Assembly: GCA_911728435.2 (NCBI GenBank)
Contig: OU452213.1
Span: 6,365,834 to 6,429,833 of the forward strand
Length of the DNA stretch: 64,000 nucleotides
From: Apoderus coryli
Lineage: Eukaryota; Arthropoda; Insecta; Coleoptera; Attelabidae
Reading direction: 5' to 3'
In this document: in pieces, positions 46,746-56,333 of the stretch
How the letters are laid out: each line of letters starts with the position of its first letter
Position numbering within the stretch: the stretch's first letter is position 1
Notes under the pieces: generated by a model
Seen by the model: the letters and a program-made list of their open reading frames with translations, nothing else
Database searches by the model: none
What the model was told of the DNA's origin: nothing
Program-made: the position numbers and the translations under genes

Positions 46746-47530
46746 AATGTTACATTGTTAATAATAAAGTTTTCTGACTTCTGAAAGAATCAAAAAAACA
46801 GTATACGGGGGTTGTTTCAATCAAAATATCAGGTCATCCATGTTAATATGTCAAGGATTATAGCTCGTAACCCAGCAGGTGCCACGCATTTTTACTAGGC
46901 TCAAATTATTTCTTAGAAAGAGGGCTATTAGAAAAAAAATGAAAGAATTTTCAAATTTGACAAACAATGTAAATGGTGCCAAAAAAAGAGGTTCCTTATA
47001 AAGGACAAGCAATTTAGACCACCCTGTACAGTCCCAACAATTAAAGCTGGGAATAAAACGAAAATTCTCTCAAATTATCAACATTTTCTCGTATATATGG
47101 GTAGGACACAGTGTAGGTTTAGCTATCTCTTCTATTGTTAATTTGTTGAGACGCCAGATAGCAGATAGGTATGATTACTGTATGTACTAATAATATTTAT
47201 TTTTATTGATTGTTGGATAAAAAGCATACACAATTGATAGTTTAGCATAGAAATTGCACCATCTATCAACGATAGTATTAGCGCTCGCTGGAAGCATTTA
47301 AACATTTAGAACAAAAAGTAGGAAAATCAATAACTGTAACTTATAAAACAGGTGCTTGTAATTTATTGTTACAGATACGAGGTTTGTTCACATATTAACG
47401 AGAATATTTTGTTGAAATTACGCTTACAAAAAATATTAATTCTAGCTATATTACTTGTCAAATTGTTGACAATGAAAACAATAATTGTTTGGCTAGCAAG
47501 TTGGCGAAATTTTGACAAAACTCGACTTTA
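46746..47530. other. Unassigned spacer
   Basis: One CACCCTGTACA end motif at 47020. No coding recognised. Confidence 0.4.
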
Positions 47531-47640
47531 TTATTCAACATAGTTGCCTTCGATACCACTTTTATAGTACAATCTCTCTTTCTCGTCAAAATAGGCTTCA
47601 GTTTCAGCGATTATTCATATCGTTGGATGGATAAAAATAA
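47531..47640 (-). pseudogene. mariner transposase C-terminal relic
   Basis: Minus strand reads IAETEAYFDEKERLYYKSGI then EGNYVE and a stop. This is the very C-terminus of a mariner transposase, with an internal deletion of about 15 residues between GIE and GNYVE relative to the usual family length. Confidence 0.75.
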
Positions 47641-47794
47641 AAAAAAATTTATAAAAAAATAACATAAAAATCCAACAAGTAAAACTTTATGAATGCTTCA
47701 TATTTTGATCACAATATTCCATGCCGTATACCGTGAATAACCCGGTATATTTCTGTATGGAGAGCTATTCGTGCCTCAAAAACACCAGTTTATA

Positions 47795-49690
47795 TTATAT
47801 TATCTTTAACTTTATTGTCATAAAAGAATCACAAAAGTTCTTGTAGACAAAGTCATACTTAAAATAATAAAATAATATATAACAAAGATGTATATAGTAC
47901 AAAAGATTAATGTAATTAATCGTTTGAAACACAATATAACAAAAATATTTTAAAAACATACGTAAACCTACTACATTATGTTGTCAGTGTTAGTAGGAAG
48001 GCAAGAGTAAAATCTCAAATCCCCCAAACATTCATGACGTAAAATATACAACAACACAACATAAATATATATATAAATGCAAGTAGCAGAACAGAAAAGA
48101 CATAATACATTAAAATCATCAAACCAAGCCAAAAGCGGATCAACGCAACAAAATCAAAACAAACACTACCACGCATCAGCAAAGTAGTCCTCCAGCGAGT
48201 AATAGGCCTTCTCAAGAAGAACGCGCCTAACAGCCTCCATAAATTGCTTGGGATTTTTTACAGCCGTCAAGTTTGGCGGCAAATGATTGTACATTCTGCG
48301 ACTGTCATAAAGGAGTGATTTCTTTACCAAGGCAGACCTCGGTATAGGCAAGTGCACCCACTGAACTAGTCTCGTGGGATAAGGGTGACTAGGTGGAGCT
48401 GAGCTGTTTCTTACATTTATATGAATAAGACATACAGTTTCTAAAATGAAAAGTGATGTAAGAGTCAATATTCGATGTTTTTTGAATAATTTTCTACAGC
48501 TTGCAGTAAAATCTGTCTTACACATATAACGAACAGCCCGCTTCTGCAGTGTAAATGTACTCTTAAACAAACTTTGGCTACAAGTACCCCAGAACGCTAT
48601 TCCATATCGAAGATACGCCTCCACTAAAGAAAAATCCACATTTCGTGCAACTTTCAGTCCAAGAGCCCCTGACACAACTCTCAAAGCATAACAGCCAGAT
48701 GAAACCTTCCTGCCCAACAGTTTAACATGTTCATCAAACTTAAGCTTTAAATCAATTTGGAGTCCCAAAAATTTAACACAATTAGGACTATTAATATGGT
48801 TATTTTCAAATAGCAAATCATCAAATTTAAAATTAAAAGATAATACATGTGTTTTTGATAAATTAAATGAAAGATAATTCCTTTAACTTTCCCAAATCAC
48901 TTCGAATGTTTTCTTTGACAACATCAGCATCTCTATCATGCTAAAGGAGTGTCGCATCATCCGCGAACAGCGTAAAGCTTCCCGGTAGTCCAATAGTGGT
49001 AATGTCGTTAATATAAAGAAGAAAAAGAACAGGACCCAAAACAGACCCCTGTGGCATTCCGCAAGGCACACACATACTATCAGACATACCACTCCCAAAC
49101 CTGACCAGTTGCCTTCGGTCAGTCAAATAAGAATGAAACCAGTCCAAAGGTGCACCCCTAACACCATAAAACTCAAGCTTCCTGAGAAGGATGCTGTGAT
49201 CTACACGATCAAACGCCTTTGAAAAATCGCAAAATACTCCGGCAACTGCTCTATTCTCATTGAGCTGGGAATAAACATTCTCGAGAAAAGAAAATATGGC
49301 ATCCGAAGTGCTCCTGGCGCTCTGGAAGCCAAACTGCTCCGATGTTATTATATTATTGGCTCTGAGAAAACTGAGGAGTCGCTTTTTGACTAGCTTTTCG
49401 ATTATTTTGGAAAAAGTTGACACTAAAGATATGGGCCTGAAATTTGATGGATTATCAGTTTCACCACTCTTATGTAATGGTATAACCAATGCGGTTTTTA
49501 GACATGCAGGAAATACACCTCGTAAAAAAGAAGAAGAAAAGAAGTTTATAGCATCGATTAAGGCTCTAAGAGCAGCCAATGGTAAGTTTTTAATTACTGT
49601 AATCGCAATGCCATCAATTCCACAAGAGTCTCTCTTCCTGATCTCAGCAACAACCTCAATCATTTATTTTCATATCAAACAGAAAAACTG
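47795..49690 (-). pseudogene. Jockey-group RT element with 3' end (family A)
   Basis: Minus frame 48941-49663: EVVAEIRKRDSCGIDGIAIT, GETDNPSNFRPISLVSTFSK, FGFQSARSTSDAIFSFLENV, FCDFSKAFDRVDHSILLRKL, PCGMPQGSVLGPVLFLLYIN and GSFTLFADDATLL, a complete set of RT motifs. A frameshift near 48900 leads to 48166-48816 with NCVKFLGLQIDLKLKFDEHV, YLRYGIAFWGTCSQSLFKST, HRILTLTSLFILETVCLIHI and the C-terminus AYYSLEDYFADAW. The 3' UTR ends on the coding strand in ATGACAATAAAGTTAAAGAT near 47810. The endonuclease is truncated away. RT residues look functional apart from the single shift. Confidence 0.9.
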
Positions 49691-50522
49691 TCATAGTGGG
49701 CAAATTCTGCTATTGGTCTGTGCGTTTATGATATTGTGTCTGTAGATCCGTTAAGGTTACATTTTTATAATAATTTCAAATATACCAGGCACTTCAAAAA
49801 AATTGTGATATTTCAAAGTTTTTTTTTTTAAATGGGACGCCCTATAATTAATTAATTTTTACGAAATATAGAGCGTTTTGATGTATTTTTTATTTTTCAG
49901 CAAGCTTTTGGGAGAAAAATAATTGTTATCAAACAAAAGTAAATTTGTCAAGCCTAGATTTTGATCTCTCTTAATTTATTTGCCAATTTAAAAGTACTCA
50001 GGTAGGTATCCTAATCCTATATACCTAAACACACAAGAGCTACTATTTTATATTCAACTAATGTATCAAATATACCATTTTCTTTTTTAAATAGTACCTA
50101 GGTGTAGGTTTCACACAGTCTTAGGCTTGAAAAATAAGTACCTATATGTATATATTTTTACAATATACTATAATAATTAAAATAATAAACATATTACTTA
50201 TACTTCCTTCCTGCGAATTTTTCTTTGTCTATAGCAATACTTATTAGGGTTGTCAGAAATTAAAATTTCTGTTTATCAGGCGTCTCACGATCCTCAGATA
50301 TTTAGTCTATGTCTTTGATATATCAAATCAGGAGAAGGACTATTTCTGAGTTTTAATTAATTATTTTTAATCATATTAAGAACTAAAAATCTTTTTGTAC
50401 GATGGAGTTTGCGCGGAATAGAGGATAAGGGTAGACAACATTAGTTAATGATTCCCAGCATTTAATCTGTTTATGCAGTCTTAAAAAAAATGCACACGAC
50501 CCAAAAATTATAACGTAAATTA
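49691..50522. other. AT-rich spacer left of the recombinase element
   Basis: No gene or repeat family recognised beyond an end-like GGGACGCCCTATAA at 49836. Confidence 0.45.
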
Positions 50523-50523
50523 C

Positions 50524-50560
50524 AATTGAAGACTGGAATTTTCAAAGGTGCTAAGTGCCA
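50524..50560 (+). repeat. Left terminal inverted repeat
   Basis: Pairs with 52627-52663. It starts AATTGAAGACTGGAA and ends in the first GGTGCTAAGTGCCA box. Confidence 0.85.
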
Positions 50561-50625
50561 ATTTTATTAAAATTAATTTTTTTCCCTTAAAAATGAGCTT
50601 TGTACCATTGGCAACATTCTATAAA

Positions 50626-50716
50626 GCGTGCTAAGTGCCACATCTAACCGAAACAATTTAACCGCTGTCTAAAAATGGTGCCCGCTCTAAGGACGATCAT
50701 AGCGTGCTAATTGCCA
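50626..50716 (+). promoter_or_regulatory. Two subterminal GTGCTAAGTGCCA boxes
   Basis: GCGTGCTAAGTGCCA at 50626-50640 and GCGTGCTAATTGCCA at 50702-50716. With the box inside the inverted repeat (50547-50560) the spacing is 79 and 76 bp. They end just before the recombinase frame and may bind the recombinase. Confidence 0.6.
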
Positions 50717-50734
50717 TCAGTCATCTAATTCCTA

Positions 50735-51877
50735 TTGATTGGCATCGTATTTGGTATTGCATCTAACGATGCCATTAATGATATTATATCTAATAATATA
50801 CCAAAAAATACAATCAAATCACAAAAATATGTATGGAAAATATTTCTCGAGTTTTGTGCGACCAGAGAATACGAACTGAATGCTGAAACGAGTTGGCATA
50901 ATTTGGCTAATATATTGAAAGATTATGCGGTAAATATGAGAAAAGCTGACGGAACTGAATATAAAGAAACAACTGTAAAAACAATTTGGAATACTACGAG
51001 TAGGCTACTCCAGGTAAAATACTTCAATGACTTCAAAATTGTATTCGACCCGTTTACCAGTGTGATATTCAAAAATGCGCGAGATGCAAGAAATGTAAAA
51101 CGTAAAATATTACAGCAGGATCCAAACAAACGAAAATGCAGTTCATCAAATTTGAGTTCAAGTGATTTGGCTAGAATCATTGGATTATGGGATGAATGTA
51201 CACCAGAAGGTTTACAAAAATTTTTTTACCACATTGTAGCTGTTGAGTTAGCTTGGCGAGGTGGTGAACCAGCTGATTGCCTTATAGATTATTTCACGAT
51301 TGAGAAAAATAATGATAGAACGCCAACCAACAGAATTGAATACAATTCAATATTCAGTAAAACATGCCAAGGAGGATCGAAAAGTTGTACAAATAGTAAA
51401 TGGCTTGTTCCAAATATTGCAAACGAAAGTGCATGCCCTGTTCGGTTATTCCATAAATTATTGTCCAAAAAGGGGAAAAATATTACTTTCGGTCGCCTAT
51501 TCTTGAGACCAAATGGTTTCTGGAAATCCGAAAGTGACACATGGTTTGACAATATACCGGTAGGCAAGAACACAATTAATATGTGGACCAAATCATCCAC
51601 GCAAGATATTGGTTTGGACACTAAGTGTAAAAAGATATCCAATCATTCGAACAGATCAACTGCAGTTAGCCATTTGGCAAATAAAGGAATTCCTGAACAG
51701 CAATTAATAAAAATAACAGGACATAGTAGCTCTAATTCAATTAAACCGTACTTGAATATTAACCAAGAACGACATGGTGAAATAATCAACACCATGCGAG
51801 GAATTTCTTCAACAGTGGAAATTAACAATCCGTCAACTTCAGCAAACTCTTCTTCCAATTTAACATTTACCAATTGA
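50735..51877 (+). CDS. Crypton-like tyrosine recombinase
   Basis: The frame is open for about 380 codons. It has an N-terminal SAM-like helical part (IKSQKYVWKIFLEFCATREY at residues 28-47) and a C-terminal catalytic domain. All five expected residues are visible: Arg175 (ELAWRGGEPADCL), His304 and Arg307 (ISNHSNRSTAVSHLANKGIP), His330 (IKITGHSSSNS) and the nucleophile Tyr339 (IKPYLN). This arrangement matches the Crypton/DUF3504 group that also gave rise to the ZMYM and KCTD1 domains. It should cut and rejoin DNA through a 3'-phosphotyrosine. A stop lies at 50726 and the first in-frame ATG is Met68 (50936), which would lose part of the N-terminal domain. The true start may therefore be an upstream exon or a lost ATG; 50735 is only the left edge of the usable frame. 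The C-terminal Ser/Asn-rich tail ends at a clean stop. Confidence 0.85.
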   Translation: MIGIVFGIASNDAINDIISNNIPKNTIKSQKYVWKIFLEFCATREYELNAETSWHNLANILKDYAVNMRKADGTEYKETTVKTIWNTTSRLLQVKYFNDFKIVFDPFTSVIFKNARDARNVKRKILQQDPNKRKCSSSNLSSSDLARIIGLWDECTPEGLQKFFYHIVAVELAWRGGEPADCLIDYFTIEKNNDRTPTNRIEYNSIFSKTCQGGSKSCTNSKWLVPNIANESACPVRLFHKLLSKKGKNITFGRLFLRPNGFWKSESDTWFDNIPVGKNTINMWTKSSTQDIGLDTKCKKISNHSNRSTAVSHLANKGIPEQQLIKITGHSSSNSIKPYLNINQERHGEIINTMRGISSTVEINNPSTSANSSSNLTFTN

Positions 51878-52177
51878 ACTTTTCACAACTGTAGTTTTAA
51901 ATAAAAATTAATAATATTTGTTTGATTAAAACTAATACATTTTGTATTGAAAATTATTAAACGTCAGATTGACAATCAAATTTTTGATATCTACAAAGTA
52001 AAAAATTATCTTATCGAATACTCCTCGGGCCTTGATAAATACTCAAAATTTTGTCATAGATAATCCTTCAAGCGAGTTGCTCAAGAATTATCAAGCAACA
52101 CGCTATCTCGGTATTATCAAGACCCTAGGGATATTACTGCTGAGCAGTCCACACAATGGAAAATTCGCGTAGTTGAC
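51878..52177. other. Spacer between the two frames, with TTATCAAG repeats
   Basis: Contains CTTGATAA near 52032 and TTATCAAG near 52090 and 52116, with GAGTTGCTCAAGAA between them. They can pair as small hairpins. No frame is seen. Confidence 0.5.
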
Positions 52178-52429
52178 ATGCACAGATTTCAAGCTGCCAG
52201 TAATACAGTGTTAATCTTGATAACAGGCCGGATGAGCAAAACTACACATATTCGACATCCAAGAATGTTGTTATATAAACATAGTTTTTCTAAGTTATCT
52301 ATCCAAGATGTACAGAAAATAACAACAATAAAAAAAAAACATTTAGAAGACATGATTCCGTTTTTGGAAAATTTGGAACATAAAGATTTTTACAATAAGT
52401 TTTCCATGGCACTTAGTACATTTGGTTAA
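52178..52429 (+). CDS. Unidentified short ORF in the recombinase element
   Basis: 83 codons: IRHPRMLLYKHSFSKLSIQD, VQKITTIKKKHLEDMIPFLE, then HKDFYNKFSMALSTFG. It is rich in Lys, Leu and Asp/Glu and probably helical. I do not recognise the family. The left part (before about GRMSKTTHIRHP) looks less protein-like, and TTGATAACAG at about 52214 could be a splice acceptor, so this may be the last exon of a second gene. Its final codons coincide with an inward-facing TGGCACTTAGTAC box. It is codirectional with the recombinase, 300 bp downstream. Confidence 0.4.
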   Translation: MHRFQAASNTVLILITGRMSKTTHIRHPRMLLYKHSFSKLSIQDVQKITTIKKKHLEDMIPFLENLEHKDFYNKFSMALSTFG

Positions 52430-52448
52430 ACATATGGCACTTAGCACG
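52407..52448 (-). promoter_or_regulatory. Two subterminal boxes, inverted
   Basis: TGGCACTTAGTAC at 52407-52419 and TGGCACTTAGCACG at 52435-52448, facing left. The first overlaps the last codons of the frame 52178-52429. Confidence 0.6.
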
Positions 52449-52626
52449 TTTTCAATTTCGATTTTGAAAATATATTTTTTATATAAAAATATTGATTTTT
52501 GTAAAGTTTTCATTTTAAGTTATATATTGAGAGTAAAGCGAGTATATATTCTATTTTTTGTAACGCGGTTTCTACAAATATAAAGTATTTAAAAAGTGTT
52601 ACTTAAATATCTCAAGATTTTATTTT

Positions 52627-52663
52627 TGGCACCTAGTACCTTTGAAATTTCCAGTCTTCAATT
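52627..52663 (-). repeat. Right terminal inverted repeat
   Basis: On the minus strand it reads AATTGAAGACTGGAAATTTC and then GGTACTAGGTGCCA. Confidence 0.85.
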
Positions 52664-54095
52664 ACAGAATTCCTTTTCTTTGACAATATATTCGTAATTA
52701 ATTACCTGTGTCGTCACAAAACTATGCTTTATACAACAACACCATGCCCCATGTCTTTCTCGTCCCGAGAGTTAGACTAAATGACTAAACTAAAACTGTT
52801 CTGGAACGCTTCCAGAACTGTCAAAAACGTTCCTTGGTCCTGATTTCGGACTGCTTTTGGATAAATTTCCAGACATGCGTATATATCGATTAACATGTTA
52901 TTTGGGTTTTAATCACGCAAAATAAATTAACATTATCCAAAATGATGGATTTGATATGCCTACATACTAGAACTAAATATTTAGTTCATTCCCGACGTCA
53001 TTTGAGGCCAAATATTTTATTAGAAGGCTAGAAAAATTGTAATTTTGCGAAAGCAAATTAGTTCTGAATATCGTAAACAGTAAAAATTAACTATCTTTAC
53101 AATAAAATATAAATATGGGTTAAAATAATTAAAGAAAAAATTAATTACAAACTCTAAATTAAAAATTAGGTTATGTTAGGTTTGAATTAGTTTGCGGTCG
53201 GGGTTTTCTGGTATCCCTACCGACAAATAGAACACTGCTGTCTAAAAGACAAGGTGGATGTGTGTATGTGTAGATGGATTTGAAGACGGGCTTTTTTCCC
53301 GCCACCATCAGTTTGCGTGTTTTCGTATGCGTAAATTGCAGGCACGCATATGTATATTCTATGTAATATAATATACTTATTTTGTGAAGTATATAGAGGG
53401 TATATATCCCATAGAACATTAGGGGAGTTCAATAACCTTCGTGTGTACGAAAAATATCATACGAAAACGTGAAAAAAATACGCTGACAATGTAAAAAGGT
53501 TTGGGATAGGCCACAGATAATCGAGTGAACGAAAACATACACATTTACGTCGGCATTACCTGTCTACATGGAACATTCGTAAAGTTGAATACATTGCTAG
53601 TTTCTGTCGCTTTCAGATTATTTATTTCCTGGTCCATTTAATTTTTTTTTTAAATTTAATAGCGACCTATACGTGTGGTGACAATTATGGTAATTTACCT
53701 GCGGGAAAGCTCGGTTGTCTCGACCTCAGCATGTATTTTTCAAAAAGTCACCGCTCTCTGTTTCATTGCACCATCCGCTATTGTTTATTTACAACCATTT
53801 TAATGACTCTGATTTCCCAACTAGTTCGGAAGTAATGTGACGTGTGAACTCCACAGGTTCCAGCAGCATTGACAGACAACATTTCAGCAGGTTTTGTCTG
53901 GTTCTTTTTCGACGTGCAACCACTGAACTTTAGGCCTATTTTGATGAAGTTTTGCGAAAATTTTGTTTTTTTTACTTCTCGTACGGACTTATTATTGACA
54001 AGAACATTTTCTGATGCCCCTTCTTTGACGCATTCTCGGTTGCAACATTGCATGTATGCAAAATATGCCTCCGTGTTCTTCTGGGGTACCAGCAG
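52664..54095. other. Unassigned spacer
   Basis: No gene supported. The minus-strand frame at 53778-54401 is partly the antisense of an RT relic and partly unassigned repeat sequence. A short TG-rich run lies near 53257. Confidence 0.4.
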
Positions 54096-54186
54096 CGGAA
54101 CCCTGTAAGCCATATAGTGATTAGGGATCACTTTCTTTATGGTATTTGATACTCTATAACGACAATTGGCGAAATACAAACTATAG
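54096..54186 (+). repeat. Inverted repeat, left arm around RT relic
   Basis: Contains GCAGCGGAAC, GTAAGCCATA, GATCACTTTCTTTATG and GACAATTGGCGAAATACAAA. The same words occur in order on the minus strand at 55552-55650. Confidence 0.8.
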
Positions 54187-55510
54187 GGACGGTTCTTGGT
54201 CCCTTGTTGTTTAACATATACCTTAATGATTTGTATACGATAGACACCGTGGACAATATAATAAGCTTTGCAGACGATACTGCTGTTTTGTATAGTGACT
54301 CCAATTGGTCTATCTTGAAGGAAAAAGTTGAAACAGATTTCCAGAACATTATTGAATATTTTAACTCCAAATCTCTCACTATTAATTTTAACAAGACACA
54401 TTTTATGTGTTTTGCCTCATACATAAATGGTCTTCCTGATTACGACCAGTTAAATCTCAAGAAAGGATTGAACATAATTACTATTGATAAAAAAGATTAT
54501 ATAAAATATTTGGGAATTTTTCTCGATAGTCATTTGCAATGGGACATACATGTCAAAAATGTAGTAATGAAACTAAGATCCTTGTTGTATAAATTTAAAT
54601 ACGTATCTGGTGCGCATAGTTGACTTAAAAACATTGAAAGTTTTATATCATGCATTGGTGGAGACCCACTTGACCTATGGATTATTGGTATGGGGTGGTG
54701 CAACAAAGACACACTTATACAACTTGGAAAAGATGCAAAAATGGATATTGAAGATTATCTTTAGAAAAAAATGCACCTACCCTTTAGAGGCACTCTTTGA
54801 TGAGGCAAACGTTCTTAATATACGACAACTTTTTAGTTGTATGATATTGAATACTCAACATAAGAATAAACACGAATTGACTCCCATAGATCATTTTTAC
54901 GGCACTCGGTTGAGGGAATCTGCGAGCAGAATACCACGCACTGTCAAGACAATAGCACAACGTAGTTATTTCTTTTTGGGTCCTAGGTTGTACTCTAAAA
55001 TTCCGCTGCATATAAACTAATAAACTCAATATTTTGTAAAAAAATAATTAAAGAATGGGTAATATCTTTGGGCAGGTCTGAAATTCATCGTTTAATAGAT
55101 CTTAAAAACTATAGTTAACACAGTCGTTTGGAGTGTGGTTCACTGCATTTCTGTTGCATGTTTGATTGTTTGTTGTTAGTGTAAGGTATCTTTATATGTA
55201 TTAGTTAATAGTATAATTGGTCTTTTTGTATTGCGCGCACTTAGAACATATTTTCATACTGTGGCCGATTGGACATGCATTCTGTGCACACAAGTAGAAC
55301 TTTCGCAGAGAGTGTAAAGTCGGATAAGATTGATCGTTATTGTTTTGCCGCGCTCTATGAATGGACAGATTAGGGGATTTTTAGTAGTTAAGAAATCGAA
55401 CAAGCTTTTTAAGCTTAAAGAAATTTTAATTTATTTGCGTATTTTTATGTAGGTGTAGGTTTGTAAAACTACTAATTGCTTCTTCGTGAATAAATATTAT
55501 TATTATAGCT
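54187..55510 (+). pseudogene. Non-LTR RT element 3' part (family C)
   Basis: Starts inside RT with GTVLGPLLFNIYLNDLYTID and IISFADDTAVLYSDSNWSIL (FADD box). It continues with YFNSKSLTINFNKTHFMCF and YIKYLGIFLDSHLQWDIHV. A frameshift at about 54605 leads to 54610-55020: LKVLYHALVETHLTYGLLVW, EKMQKWILKIIFRKKCTYPL and NVLNIRQLFSCMILNTQHKN. A stop follows IPLHIN, but a further 30 codons remain readable downstream. The 3' end GTGAATAAATATTATTATTA is at 55487-55506. It is flanked on both sides by the arms of an inverted repeat. Confidence 0.85.
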
Positions 55511-55551
55511 AAATACGTTCAAAAAGTTATCTTGGTCATATTTAGCTTGTT

Positions 55552-55650
55552 TGTATTTCGCCGATTGTCGTTACATAGTACAAAATAGCATAGCATAAAG
55601 AAAGTGATCTCTAATCGCTATCTATGGCTTACGGAGTTCCGCTGCAGACT
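55552..55650 (-). repeat. Inverted repeat, right arm around RT relic
   Basis: Reverse complement of 54096-54186 with several differences. The arms are about 90 bp and the enclosed segment about 1.37 kb. Confidence 0.8.
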
Positions 55651-56333
55651 CTCTTCAAAACCTTTTGCTGTTTCCCGGACGTCTCATCCGGGAACCAAGT
55701 TCAAAAATATTTGATTTGGTTTCGGCACCCCCCTTTTTTGTTTTTTTTAAACGATACTTCTTGTAAATGTAGAATTTTGTTCAACTAAGTTCCGGGTTTA
55801 ACTATACACTCCAAATTTATAAACACCTGACACAGTCTACACCGAATTTGGTTGAAATCAGAACTACATAAATATATTTTCAAAGATCAAAGAACATTTA
55901 CATTAAATCATTCACTATGAAATTTACTGTTTGCAATTAGTGTAATTAATTTTTAAGTTTTCTAAATTTTATCGATTGACCTCATTTTTTATATTATATT
56001 GAATAGTTTTCACAAAATGGTAAGTGATTTTGTTAGCATTGTATAACTGCAAGCAGTCAAGAAGATTTTTCTTTTGTATATTCTAGTATTCATGTTTCGA
56101 AAATCCATGTATACGGCTTAGACACTAGGTAAGATTTTTGTAAGGCTTATTAATGCCACTGATGATGGAACAGTGAGTTCCGAAACATGTTTGGCTAAGT
56201 GAACATCAATATAAAACATTTGGCGGAGTAGACGTCTTGGTTTTGTAAATTCAAAAATATAGTTACATATAGAGGCTCTATATAAAGTTTCAGAAGAATT
56301 TAGAAGAGAATTTCCGAGGAAATTCACGAGGAG
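55651..56333. other. Unassigned spacer
   Basis: No coding or repeat family recognised. Confidence 0.45.

Larger units (their letters stand above)
50524..52663 (+). mobile_element. Crypton-like tyrosine-recombinase element with terminal inverted repeats
   Basis: A 2140-bp unit bounded by AATTGAAGACTGGAATTTTC and its inverted partner, 37 bp with 3 mismatches by eye. Six copies of a box near GTGCTAAGTGCCA all face inward (three left, three right). Between them lie a tyrosine-recombinase frame and a short second frame. AATT at both outer edges could be a 4-bp target duplication or part of the repeat, since it is palindromic. Cryptons as I know them lack such repeats. Confidence 0.7.

Noticed and set aside
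51878..52177. Hairpins of CTTGATAA/TTATCAAG as an attachment site
   Set aside because: The short words are AT-rich and imperfect, and nothing links them to recombination in this element.
53778..54401. 207-codon minus frame
   Set aside because: Its first part is antisense to a clear RT relic at 54187-54623 and the rest is the arm of an inverted repeat and unassigned sequence.
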